Below are positions 16,339 to 24,910 of a stretch of 64,000 nucleotides of DNA, in pieces. Positions within the stretch are counted from its first letter, which is position 1, and the number at the start of each line of letters is the position of its first letter. Position numbers and translations under genes: made by a program. The DNA comes from CALLPQ01 sp038531745 (lineage in GTDB: Bacteria; Pseudomonadota; Alphaproteobacteria; Caulobacterales; Parvularculaceae), in the NCBI GenBank assembly GCA_038531745.1, contig JBCBBJ010000009.1, forward strand, positions 1 to 64,000, in the 5' to 3' direction. Under the pieces are notes generated by a model. That model was given only the letters and a program-made list of their open reading frames with translations. It did no database searches and had not been told where the DNA came from.

Positions 16339-18239
16339 GCCGCCCCCCCCTCTTCTGTCAGGGTCCGGACCGATTGCGAAATCACCGACTGGCCGGTACC
16401 CGCGCCCGCGCGCGGCAGGGGCTTGAGCACGGCCCCCATGCTCGCCGCTAGGCTGGACGCTGCCTGCGCGCCGCCGCGGGCTGAAATATCAAAAAACAGG
16501 GTGGGGACTTGCGCGGCCTTAATCCGCCTTGCGCACCGTTCCGCATCGCCATGGGCCATCTCACGGCCCGGTGTGCCATCAAGCGCGATGTTGCCGCGCC
16601 CGTCGCTGAGTACCACAAGGTAGGGGCTGCTGCCTTTTGCCCGTTCGGCCAGCGCCAGCATCAGCGCGCTATGAAGACCCGCGGCAAGAGGCGTGCCACC
16701 GCCGCCCGGTAAATGGGCAAGCGCGCGTTGGGCGCGCACCAATGACCGTGTTGGCGGCAATAAAAGATCAGATCCCTGATGACGAAACGCAATCATCGCC
16801 ACCTGGTCACGGCGCGCATAACAATCGGCCAGCAAATGCTCCACCGCACCCTTTGCCTCGGCCATCCGATGGAATGCGGCAGAGCCCGATGCATCGACAA
16901 CAAAGATGACAACCGTCTGGGAATTTGTCTCATAGGTTTTGACGTGAAAATCACCCCGGCGGATGGCAATATGATGGGGATGATCATTTTCCTCCACCTG
17001 CTGACGAAGACGTTGCCACGGGGCTGCCGCCCGGATTGTGGCCAGCACATCAAGACGTCCGTTGCGCCGCGGATCACCGGGGCGAACACCCACAACGCGC
17101 CCCCGTTGCCGGGATTTGACCGCAAGACCTGCAACCCCCCGGTCACCGGTTGCCGGGCTATGGGTTTTTGTCTCCTGCAAAGCCTCAAACGTCCCCGCCA
17201 TGTTGAGCCCTGTGACGGCAGCAACCAACATATCCTCCAACGCAGCCTCATCAGTGTCCGACAAAGGGTCCGGTGGTTGATTATCCGTTTGCGATGTATC
17301 TTCCAGACTATCGGGGGAAGACGCCTGCGGCGGCTGTTCTTCACCTGAGGTGGGGGCGGTTTGCGTATCTTCTGTTGGCGCTTCCGCTGGCCCCTCCTCG
17401 TCGGTGGCAGGGGCCGATATCGTCAGCGGAATACCAATCGCAAGCGACAATGCCGCCAGCGCATCGGGCGGTGCTATCACCTTACGCCCGTGGAGACCCG
17501 CATGGCAACGCGCCATGAGGCTGGCTTGATGGAGCGTCCGCAAGGAGCTGATGCCGGCAGCCAATAATCCGGCGCTCAGGGCACAAAGTGTCTCCTCTTC
17601 CAGAGAGATCGCCGTCAGCCCCGCACGAAGGCCGGCAATGTCCTCACGATCAACCGTAAATGGCATTAGATCGTGTACGGATAGACCATCCAGCGAAATC
17701 TGCATGGCCAGACGATCGCGCAGGATTTGCGGCGGTGTCTCCATCTCCGGCCCGCTTTCATCGAAGAGGATCGTGGCGAACCGCGTCTCAATCTGACGGG
17801 AGACGCCTCCGCGTTCCAGATGTACCCGCCCCTGATCAATGACACTGGCAATGGCCGCAGCATTGGCCCGCGCCAACCGCTCGGCCATGGGCACGAGGAG
17901 GACACCGCCATCACAATCGGCCAACAAACCGTTTTGCATGACCGGACGTCCACGCGCCAGCGTTGCGGTGAGGTCGAGCCCGCCGATTAAACGGTCATCA
18001 TCAATCGTTGGGGGCATCCGGCGAACGGATGCTACGGGATCAAACAAATCAAGTGTCGCCTCCTGCCAGAAATCGCGGACGGGACCGGCGCCGGCGCGCA
18101 CATGAATACCTGCAAGCTGCCATGGGGCAATGGCCAGCATCGTTGCGGCAAGACAGGCATGGTTCCATTGAGCGGTAAGATGATCCGTGGGCGGGCGAAC
18201 CGCCCCGGCAGAAGACAGCGGTGTCGCCGCTTCGCTCAT
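16335..18239 (-). CDS. bchD: magnesium chelatase subunit D
   Basis: BchD forms with BchI the AAA+ motor of Mg chelatase, which inserts magnesium into protoporphyrin IX. The 634-residue product has a degenerate N-terminal AAA+ domain, an acidic Pro/Glu/Asp-rich linker at about 275-335, and a C-terminal von Willebrand A domain with the MIDAS motif FVVDASGSAAF. The start overlaps the bchI stop (ATGA). Confidence 0.95.
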   Translation of the reverse strand: MSEAATPLSSAGAVRPPTDHLTAQWNHACLAATMLAIAPWQLAGIHVRAGAGPVRDFWQEATLDLFDPVASVRRMPPTIDDDRLIGGLDLTATLARGRPVMQNGLLADCDGGVLLVPMAERLARANAAAIASVIDQGRVHLERGGVSRQIETRFATILFDESGPEMETPPQILRDRLAMQISLDGLSVHDLMPFTVDREDIAGLRAGLTAISLEEETLCALSAGLLAAGISSLRTLHQASLMARCHAGLHGRKVIAPPDALAALSLAIGIPLTISAPATDEEGPAEAPTEDTQTAPTSGEEQPPQASSPDSLEDTSQTDNQPPDPLSDTDEAALEDMLVAAVTGLNMAGTFEALQETKTHSPATGDRGVAGLAVKSRQRGRVVGVRPGDPRRNGRLDVLATIRAAAPWQRLRQQVEENDHPHHIAIRRGDFHVKTYETNSQTVVIFVVDASGSAAFHRMAEAKGAVEHLLADCYARRDQVAMIAFRHQGSDLLLPPTRSLVRAQRALAHLPGGGGTPLAAGLHSALMLALAERAKGSSPYLVVLSDGRGNIALDGTPGREMAHGDAERCARRIKAAQVPTLFFDISARGGAQAASSLAASMGAVLKPLPRAGAGTGQSVISQSVRTLTEEGGAA

Positions 18240-19255
18240 GCGGCGAAAACTTCATCAATGATCCGGGTGATACGTGCGGTATTATCACTTTCGTCAAGGG
18301 GGTCTTTGCGCAACCGGTGGCGTAGCGCCATGGGCGCAACGGCGCGGATATCATCGCCCGTCACCTCACCGCGGCCCTCAAAAGCCGCCATGGCCCTGGC
18401 GGTGCGCAATAATGTCAATTCACCACGCAGGCCATCGGCCCCGGTGGCAATGCACAATGTTGCCGCTAACGCCAACACATCATCAGACGTCTGAACAGTG
18501 GGGACAAGCGCACGGGCCTGTTCAATTTTTTTGCGCAGGGCGGTGTCTTTTCGTTTCCACTTTTTGACGAACCCCGCCGGGTCCTGTTCATAGGCATCGC
18601 GGCGTTTCACCACCTCAACGCGTTCTTTCACATCCGTCGGGGTGCGCACGTCAACGGACAGGCCAAACCGATCAAGCAATTGCGGGCGCAACTCCCCCTC
18701 TTCCGGATTGCCACTTCCGACGAGCACGAACCGTGCCGGGTGCCGCACGCTCAAGCCCTCACGCTCCACAACATTTTCCCCCGAGGCCGCCACATCAAGC
18801 AACACATCAACCAGATGATCATCCAGCAGATTAACCTCATCAATATAGAGAAAGCCGCGATGGGCCCGCGCCAGTAAACCGGGCTCAAACCGCTTTTGAC
18901 CGTGCACTAAGGCCTGTTCCAAGTCGAGGGCGCCAATGATCCTGTCTTCTGACGCACCAAGGGGCAGATCAACAACCGGCGCGCGGCGCGTAACGGTTTT
19001 ATGGGGGCCCTTCCCCGCCACTGGGCAACAATTTGTATACTGTGCATCTTGCTCGGCCGGGTCACGATTGAAATCACAATCAGCGATGCTCTCAATTTCC
19101 GGCAGTAAGGCGGCAAGCGCGCGAATGGCGGTGGATTTTCCCGTACCGCGATCACCGAAGGCAAGCACGCCGCCAATTTTCTGGTCAATCGCCGCAAGAT
19201 GCAGGGCGGTCTTTAAGTCCTGCTGACCAACGATAGCGGAAAAGGGAAACGACAT
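18236..19255 (-). CDS. bchI: magnesium chelatase ATPase subunit I
   Basis: BchI is the AAA+ ATPase of Mg chelatase. Walker A is GDRGTGKST (34-42), Walker B is FLYIDEVNLLDDHLVDVLLD, and the sensor region FVLVGSGNPEEGELRPQLLD is intact. The 339-residue length is normal. First gene of bchIDO; the upstream 200 bp contain no convincing paired PpsR operator. Confidence 0.96.
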   Translation of the reverse strand: MSFPFSAIVGQQDLKTALHLAAIDQKIGGVLAFGDRGTGKSTAIRALAALLPEIESIADCDFNRDPAEQDAQYTNCCPVAGKGPHKTVTRRAPVVDLPLGASEDRIIGALDLEQALVHGQKRFEPGLLARAHRGFLYIDEVNLLDDHLVDVLLDVAASGENVVEREGLSVRHPARFVLVGSGNPEEGELRPQLLDRFGLSVDVRTPTDVKERVEVVKRRDAYEQDPAGFVKKWKRKDTALRKKIEQARALVPTVQTSDDVLALAATLCIATGADGLRGELTLLRTARAMAAFEGRGEVTGDDIRAVAPMALRHRLRKDPLDESDNTARITRIIDEVFAA

Positions 19256-19421
19256 GGGGGAGACGATCCAGTGGGTATGTGCGCCGACACAAACGACGCT
19301 TTATCGACGCGAACAAAGCGCAATGACCTTAGATTGCGCAAAATGCGCCGCGCCACAACCCGGCATTCCAAATGCAGATGAATGTCACCTGCGGTGGGGT
19401 GCACCTCGCGCGACGCCATAA

Positions 19422-19454
19422 AAAAAGCCCGGTGCACGATGCACCGGGCTTTTT
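19422..19454. terminator. strong bidirectional intrinsic terminator
   Basis: A 15-bp perfect inverted repeat (19422-19436 and 19440-19454) with a 3-nt loop has an A-run on the left and a T-run on the right, so it can stop transcription in either direction. It insulates the pseudoazurin lipoprotein gene from bchI, both on the minus strand. Confidence 0.9.
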
Positions 19455-19484
19455 ATTCAGGTCCGCAAGGACGCGGCGCCTAAA

Positions 19485-20429
19485 CTACAATAGATCCTGC
19501 GATTCGACTTCCGTCCAAATTTCGCTCCAGCGGCGTTTGGCGAGACCGATTTGACGCGCGCTTTTCGCGTCGTCAAGATTGGCGGCCATGCCTTCACCCT
19601 CGACAATGATCAGACCAACCATCCCGGCCGCATTGTGCGGCAGGCAGTTGTATCCATAGACCCCGGGCTCGGTCAGCGTCACTTCGAACTCTTCGCCCGC
19701 TTTACTTTTCCAGCCTTCGGTACCCGCGGGAATCATCCCTTTGGTCGACTGGGTATTGTGACCCGGATCGGAGGGGAGAAATTTCACCGTGTCGCCCGGC
19801 GCAATTTTCAGAATGTTTGGCACAAACACCATGGTCTGGGCCCGGTTATCCGGATGGGCATTCAGCATTTTAACTTCATGCACGGTGCCAGCACCCGCCA
19901 CGGCGTCTTGCGCTGTCCCGGCGGCGTTTGACGCGGCGGTTTTTACAACCTCGGCAGCATTCCCCGCCGCCTGGTTGGCAGCGGTGACTGCTTTGTCACC
20001 AACATTTTGCGCGGCATTGCCGGCGGCAGCAACAGCGCCCCCAGCAGCGGCAGCCGCACCGGCACCAAGATTGGTGGCTTTGGCCTTGGCGGCCTCACCA
20101 GCTTCCATCGCGGCGTCACCGGCGGCAGCCATCTGATCCTTGGCTTTGTTGCCCGCATCGGTCATGGCGTCTTTTGCGGAAGCAGCAGCTTCTTTAACCG
20201 ACGCGCCAGCGCTATTGGCCGCATCGCCCGTAGCGGCGGCAGCTTTTTGCGCTGTATCGCCAACGGCTTTGGCCGCATCACCGGCCTTTTCGCCAGCCGC
20301 GTTCGCTGCGGCTTCGACTTTTTTTGCGGCTTCGGACGCGGCGTCGCCGGAATCCGATCCGCCACAGGCACCCACAGCAAAGCTTGCCGCAATCGCCAGC
20401 AGGGAAGTTTTCATCGACGTGAATTTCAT
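19485..20429 (-). CDS. lipoprotein pseudoazurin with a long Ala-rich tether
   Basis: Of 314 residues, a lipoprotein signal ends at VGAC (Cys22). Residues 23-182 are an Ala/Lys/Asp-rich repetitive segment resembling LEA-type helices. Residues 183-314 are a full pseudoazurin domain: VHEVKMLN start, PGHNTQSTKGMIP, YGYNCLPHNAAGM. The type 1 copper ligands His (GHN), Cys and His (CLPH) and Met (AAGM) are all present. The ATG at 20429 is chosen because GGAG lies 6 nt upstream. Pseudoazurins are periplasmic one-electron carriers; a tether would keep this one at a membrane. Its position beside bchI suggests, but does not prove, a role in photosynthetic electron transfer. Confidence 0.85.
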   Translation of the reverse strand: MKFTSMKTSLLAIAASFAVGACGGSDSGDAASEAAKKVEAAANAAGEKAGDAAKAVGDTAQKAAAATGDAANSAGASVKEAAASAKDAMTDAGNKAKDQMAAAGDAAMEAGEAAKAKATNLGAGAAAAAGGAVAAAGNAAQNVGDKAVTAANQAAGNAAEVVKTAASNAAGTAQDAVAGAGTVHEVKMLNAHPDNRAQTMVFVPNILKIAPGDTVKFLPSDPGHNTQSTKGMIPAGTEGWKSKAGEEFEVTLTEPGVYGYNCLPHNAAGMVGLIIVEGEGMAANLDDAKSARQIGLAKRRWSEIWTEVESQDLL

Positions 20430-20845
20430 CATAATCTCCAATTAACCAGTTTGGTTTCCGCGGCCTTATAGACAACCTTTTTTCCCCTGTCATCCACCTG
20501 ATCAGGCCAGATAGATGATGGTGAAACTCGGCGGGGAAAGCCGCAGAACCTTATGGACTGAATACACGGCGCAACCCGCTTTGGTTCATGATTTTCACGT
20601 CATATTGGCGCGAAAGCACGGTTTTTACGGCGATTATGGCGGCGCAAGGGCACGGCCCCTCTATTATGACCACATCAGGGCAGGGTCGGCCTGTGAATCG
20701 GGCAAGCAGCATCGTTTCCCCACAAATTGGCGAATCACAATTTTTGCACCACTGCCCTTAAAACGCAGGACTAGCCTACCCGCGGACGACGGCGTACACC
20801 CCAACAAAGGTTCATTAAAACGCTTACCACCAACGGAAAATAGCC
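20430..20845. other. intergenic, no gene seen
   Basis: The 416 bp between two divergent genes have no reading frame with coding character and no RNA gene recognised. They presumably hold the promoters of the pseudoazurin gene and folD, but no confident -35/-10 pair was assigned. Confidence 0.5.
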
Positions 20846-21787
20846 ATGGCCGCCGCCCCCCAGCCCACTGGGCGATCCGATATCATCATTGATGGCATTA
20901 TCGACGGCAAAGCCGTTGCTGCCGATATCACGGCGCACATTGCTACCGGCTCGGCGCGGTTTGTCGAAAAAGCCGGACGCGCGCCCGGGCTCGCCGTGGT
21001 GCTGGTGGGCGATGATCCGGCCAGCGCGGTTTATGTGCGTAACAAAGGTAAGACGGCAACGAGATTGGGTTTTTACTCCGTACAGGAAACACTGGCAGCT
21101 GATATTGACCAAAAAACGCTCGCCGATACCGTCCGCTTACTGAATGATGATGACCGCGTTGATGGCATTCTGGTGCAAATGCCCCTGCCTTCGCCACTGG
21201 ACGCCGAGGCGATCATCGACCTGATTGATCCGCAAAAAGATGTTGATGGCTTTCACCCCGTCAATGTGGGGCGTCTTGCCGCTGGGGCGCGGGCGCCCTG
21301 CCTCGTGCCCTGTACGCCCGCCGGCAGTGTCAGGCTGGCAAAGGCGGCCCTGGGTGACGATCTAAGCGGTAAACATGCAGTTATTGTGGGGCGGTCAACC
21401 ATTGTGGGACGCCCGGCGGCACAATTGTTTCTTGCCGAAAATTGCACGGTGACCATTGCCCATTCGCGAACGGAGGATTTGCCCGCGGTCACCCGCACCT
21501 CCGATATTCTGGTTGCCGCCGTTGGCCGGGCGGGTCTGATCGGGGCGGAGCATGTGAAACCCGGTGCTTGCGTTATCGATGTGGGGATCAACCGTATCGC
21601 CGCGCCGGAAAAAGGGCCGGACGCCACCAAACTGGTGGGCGATGTGGACTTTGCCACCGTCGCCCCCATTGCCGGGGCCATAACCCCTGTTCCCGGCGGG
21701 GTTGGCCCCATGACCATCGCCATGCTGATGCATAACACGCTCACCGCCGCCTGCCGGCGCGCCGGGTTCACGGATATTGATTTCTGA
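20846..21787 (+). CDS. folD: methylenetetrahydrofolate dehydrogenase/cyclohydrolase
   Basis: FolD interconverts 5,10-methylene-, methenyl- and 10-formyl-tetrahydrofolate using NADP. The 313-residue product has the catalytic YVRNKGKTATRLG (Tyr and Lys), DGILVQMPLP, the dinucleotide region VIVGRSTIVGRPAAQL and the C-terminal PVPGGVGPMT. About 15-20 residues precede the usual start of the family. Confidence 0.96.
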   Translation: MAAAPQPTGRSDIIIDGIIDGKAVAADITAHIATGSARFVEKAGRAPGLAVVLVGDDPASAVYVRNKGKTATRLGFYSVQETLAADIDQKTLADTVRLLNDDDRVDGILVQMPLPSPLDAEAIIDLIDPQKDVDGFHPVNVGRLAAGARAPCLVPCTPAGSVRLAKAALGDDLSGKHAVIVGRSTIVGRPAAQLFLAENCTVTIAHSRTEDLPAVTRTSDILVAAVGRAGLIGAEHVKPGACVIDVGINRIAAPEKGPDATKLVGDVDFATVAPIAGAITPVPGGVGPMTIAMLMHNTLTAACRRAGFTDIDF

Positions 21788-21844
21788 TCTTTTATGTGCG
21801 GTAGCCCGGCGCCCACGACACCGAAAAATGACGGAGAACATTCT

Positions 21845-22399
21845 ATGCGCCGACTCATGTTTATCGTTTCCATGCTTTTCACGGGGGCATTGTTTATGGC
21901 CGGTGGCCCCGCTGCGGCCCAACCGCCCGGTTTTACCTATGGCCCAGTGATACCCGATGAGGGACCGACCGCACCCGTTCCAGGACGCGTCCCGCTTGCC
22001 CCTGATACAAATCTCAAAGTGGCGATGGACGTAGTCGAACGGGCTGCCGCTGGCAAAAAGAACCGCAGTTTTGTCACCGCCGCACGGTTCATCAACATGC
22101 ACGCCGCCGCTGGCCTGCCGCCAGAGCGTGCCCGCCTTGCCCTCGTCATCCATGGCGCCGCGGTGCAGGACGTGACAACCTCAGCATTTCATACCGGCGC
22201 TAACGAGCGCGACCACGGCAGCCACGCGCTGATCGCGAGCCTCTTAAAGGCCGGTGTCACAATAACCGTATGCGGACAAAGCGCCGCCGCTCAGGGTATC
22301 ACCAAAGACGACCTTCTGCCGGGGGTAACACTTTCACTGTCCGCGATCACCGCCCACGCCCTGTTGCAACAGGACGGCTATACGCTGAACCCGTTTTAA
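21845..22399 (+). CDS. secreted DsrE-family protein
   Basis: A 184-residue protein with a signal peptide (MRRLMFIVSMLFTGALFMAG, cleavage near AAAQ). It then has a DsrE/DsrF-like alpha/beta domain with RLALVIHGAA, LKAGVTITVCGQSAAAQGI and a C-terminal SAITAHALLQQDGY. The single Cys in the VCGQ loop sits where DsrE-like sulfur-carrier proteins have theirs. The ATG at 21845 follows GGAG. The frame is open further upstream, but that would hide the signal peptide. Substrate unknown. Confidence 0.8.
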   Translation: MRRLMFIVSMLFTGALFMAGGPAAAQPPGFTYGPVIPDEGPTAPVPGRVPLAPDTNLKVAMDVVERAAAGKKNRSFVTAARFINMHAAAGLPPERARLALVIHGAAVQDVTTSAFHTGANERDHGSHALIASLLKAGVTITVCGQSAAAQGITKDDLLPGVTLSLSAITAHALLQQDGYTLNPF

Positions 22400-22619
22400 G
22401 GGGGTGGTGTGGGGGTGGTGGGTCGCGATTGTAGTTACGCAGGGGGAATAGGCTTGAATTCGCCAAAGACGGCCATATGCGTTCAAATACCGGATGCCCA
22501 GTATATAAAGTTCTTTCGCCATTCAAATCTACATCGCCCACTGTAGCTATGGAGTAATTAAAGTCCGTCGAAAGCATATCCCACCCGAAGAACCGTTCAC
22601 AACGGATCTTGGTCGGCAA
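22347..22619 (-). pseudogene. possible gene remnant in an AT-rich islet
   Basis: The frame reads plausible protein (FGWDMLSTDFNYSIATVGDV) for about 60 residues and then low-complexity sequence antisense to the DsrE gene. It has only a TTG start, overlaps the end of the broken DUF7684-like gene and matches no family I know. It may be a truncated second gene of that unit, or chance. Confidence 0.2.
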
Positions 22620-23043
22620 GATCGTGCGCTATACTAAACTCCGTCAGCAATGCCGAGCTTCGATCACGCTGGCAGATATCGAAAAGGGCTAGTTTCTTCA
22701 GGACGGCGCTGGGATGGTTTGCTGCGTGCTGCGCGAACCATAACACCTCCTCTCTCGGCTCATTTTCGTGCCAAGTCGTCAACACAAAACGATTTTCAGG
22801 AATTTGTCTATCTGGAAAATCATCAAGATTTGCGTAGTCGACGCTTTCGTCCCAAAGTGCGCAATCTCGCCCCAATGCCATCATATATAAACAGCCGCTG
22901 TCCACCAACCAACGACTGACTTTGGCGCGCCAAGTTCAGTCAACGGTCTCTTCGATTATAACGACGGCCGCGAACGGCTCGACATAGCCAAGCTTTGGCA
23001 ATTCAGTCTCCGGTGTAATTTGGAAATATCGAACATCTTTCAT
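22597..23043 (-). pseudogene. DUF7684-like gene interrupted by an in-frame UGA
   Basis: From the ATG at 23043 the frame reads MKDVRYFQITPETELPKLGY and on to codon 35, meets UGA at 22938-22936, and continues in the same frame through TWRAKVSRWLVDSGCLYMMA and FVLTTWHENEPREEVLWFAQ to a stop at 22597. The two parts together give the expected length (about 147 residues) of a small conserved protein resembling DUF7684. A single base change accounts for the break. Base composition is more AT-rich than the neighbours. Confidence 0.6.
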
Positions 23044-23071
23044 GCGCTTTCCTGCCGTACACTGATCATCT

Positions 23072-23108
23072 AGAGTCCAACCGAAAAATCTATTTTCGGT
23101 TGAACTCT
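23072..23108. repeat. long near-perfect hairpin upstream of the broken gene
   Basis: Arms 23072-23087 and 23093-23108 pair at 15 of 16 positions around a 5-nt loop. A second inverted repeat (ACTTGGTG 23130-23137 / CACCAAGT 23153-23160) follows. Neither has a clear T-run. They may be a terminator for nadE-side transcription, or remnants of a mobile element. Confidence 0.45.
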
Positions 23109-23199
23109 TAGGCTACGCCCAGTTCAGTCACTTGGTGTGTATTGGACACGTCCACCAAGTCTCCCCTTCAAAGATACTTAACCCAAACGCTCACACCCC

Positions 23200-24858
23200 C
23201 TACCCCCTATCACGCCAGCCGTTCGTAATCGGGTAGCGGCGGTCGCGGCCGAAGTTTACCTTTGTTACCTTCGGGCCGGGCGGGGCTTGGCGGCGTTTAT
23301 ATTCGGCCACATAGAGGAGGTGTTCCACCCGGCGGACGACGCTCTCGTCATGGCCGCGGGCGATAATTTCGCGTACCGGCATTTCCCGCTCCACCAGACA
23401 TTCGAGGATATCGTCCAGCACCTCGTAGGGCGGCAGGCTGTCATCATCACGCTGGTCTTCGCGCAATTCCGCTGAGGGTGGTTTGGTAATAATCCGCTCC
23501 GGAATCACCTGCCCGGCCGGGCCCAACAGGCTGCCATGGTAATGCGCATTCCGCCAACGGCACAGCGCGAAAACTTCCGTTTTATAAATATCCTTAAGCG
23601 GATTATAGCCGCCATTCATATCGCCATAAAGCGTTGCATATCCCACCGACATTTCGGACTTGTTGCCGGTTGTCAGGACCATGGGCCCGAACTTGTTGGA
23701 GATCGCCATCAGCGTCATGCCGCGCAAGCGCGATTGGATGTTTTCTTCGGTTGTGTCGGGGGCATACCCGTCGAACAGAGGCGCGAGCATGGCGTCCATG
23801 GCCGCAACGCCGGGCGCAATCGATACCTCGTTAAGCTGAACGCCAAGCGCCGCGGCACAGGCGCTGGCATCTTCCAAGCTCTCCGCGCCGGTATAGCGCG
23901 AGGGCATCATCACGCAGCGCACCCGGTCCGCCCCCAGGGCATCAACGGCAATGGCGGCGGTCAGGGCGCTATCGACCCCGCCCGACAGGCCAATGACGAC
24001 GCCCTTAAAATGGTTCTTCTCCACATAGTCGCGCACGCCGAGCGTCACGGCACGATACACAACTTCGTCATCGTGACACCACTGCGCAGTGGGTCCATCC
24101 GTACACGTCAACCCGGTATCATCGGGACGCCAACGGGTCATATAAACACCCGGCGCAAACTGATCACAACGATGGGTAATCGTGCCATCAGCATCCATTA
24201 CAAAGGACGCACCGTCAAAAACAACCTCGTCCTGGCCTGCAAGTTGATTGACGAAGATAACCGGCAAATTGGTGGCGCGGGCGCGCTCTGCCGCCGCGAT
24301 CTCCCGTTCCTCCGCTGCCTTTCTTCTAAACGGTGAACCGTGGGGGGCAATTAAGATCTGCGCCCCTTGCTCGGCGAGTTTTTCACCGGTTCCAGGCACC
24401 CACAGGTCCTCGCAGGTCAGAAGCCCGAGCTTGACCCCGTTCAGCTCTGTCACCTCAACATCCGTACCCGGTGTAAAGCGCCGTGGCTCGTCAAACACAC
24501 CATAATTGGGCAGGCGGATCTTGTTGCGCCGCGCGGCGATCTCACCATCTTTGAGCAGGAAAGCGGCATTAAAGAGCCCGTCTGTCTCGCGCCAAGGGGC
24601 AGAAATGATCATGGCGGGCCCTGCCGCCGTTTCCGCGGCAAGGCGCGTCACCGCCTCGCGGCACGCACGCTGAAAGGATGGTTTTTGCACCAGATCTTCC
24701 GGCGGGTATCCGGACACCACAAGCTCACAAAAGACGGCAAGATCAGCACCCTGATCACGGGCAATGCCGTAGGCGCGGTGTATCCGCTCGATATTGCCTT
24801 TTATATCCCCAACAATGGGGGCAATCTGGCAAAGCGCAATGGCAAGCTCAGCGCGCAT
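23200..24858 (-). CDS. nadE: glutamine-dependent NAD synthetase
   Basis: Makes NAD from deamido-NAD with ammonia drawn from glutamine. The 552-residue product has an N-terminal nitrilase-type amidase domain (Glu in VFCELVVSGYPP, Lys in RRNKIRLPNYG, Cys in GLLTCEDLW) and a C-terminal synthetase domain with the PP-loop GLSGGVDSALTAA. The ATG at 24858 is favoured over one three codons upstream because AAAGGA lies 8 nt before it. Confidence 0.95.
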   Translation of the reverse strand: MRAELAIALCQIAPIVGDIKGNIERIHRAYGIARDQGADLAVFCELVVSGYPPEDLVQKPSFQRACREAVTRLAAETAAGPAMIISAPWRETDGLFNAAFLLKDGEIAARRNKIRLPNYGVFDEPRRFTPGTDVEVTELNGVKLGLLTCEDLWVPGTGEKLAEQGAQILIAPHGSPFRRKAAEEREIAAAERARATNLPVIFVNQLAGQDEVVFDGASFVMDADGTITHRCDQFAPGVYMTRWRPDDTGLTCTDGPTAQWCHDDEVVYRAVTLGVRDYVEKNHFKGVVIGLSGGVDSALTAAIAVDALGADRVRCVMMPSRYTGAESLEDASACAAALGVQLNEVSIAPGVAAMDAMLAPLFDGYAPDTTEENIQSRLRGMTLMAISNKFGPMVLTTGNKSEMSVGYATLYGDMNGGYNPLKDIYKTEVFALCRWRNAHYHGSLLGPAGQVIPERIITKPPSAELREDQRDDDSLPPYEVLDDILECLVEREMPVREIIARGHDESVVRRVEHLLYVAEYKRRQAPPGPKVTKVNFGRDRRYPITNGWRDRG

Positions 24859-24910
24859 GACGATCATCCTTTATCAATTGGGCAAGACTTTTTTACTCTG
24901 TATACGCTGT

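Noticed and set aside
19278..19295. Single TGT-N12-ACG upstream of bchI as a PpsR site
   Set aside because: One mismatch, GC-rich centre, no second site at 8 bp and no matching -35/-10; below the standard of the two paired regions.
20515..20892. Plus-strand 125-codon frame running into folD
   Set aside because: Composition is irregular, it overlaps the start of folD in another frame, and no signal precedes it.
22936..22938. UGA as a selenocysteine codon
   Set aside because: No SECIS-like hairpin was recognised immediately downstream and the family is not known as a selenoprotein; a nonsense mutation is simpler.
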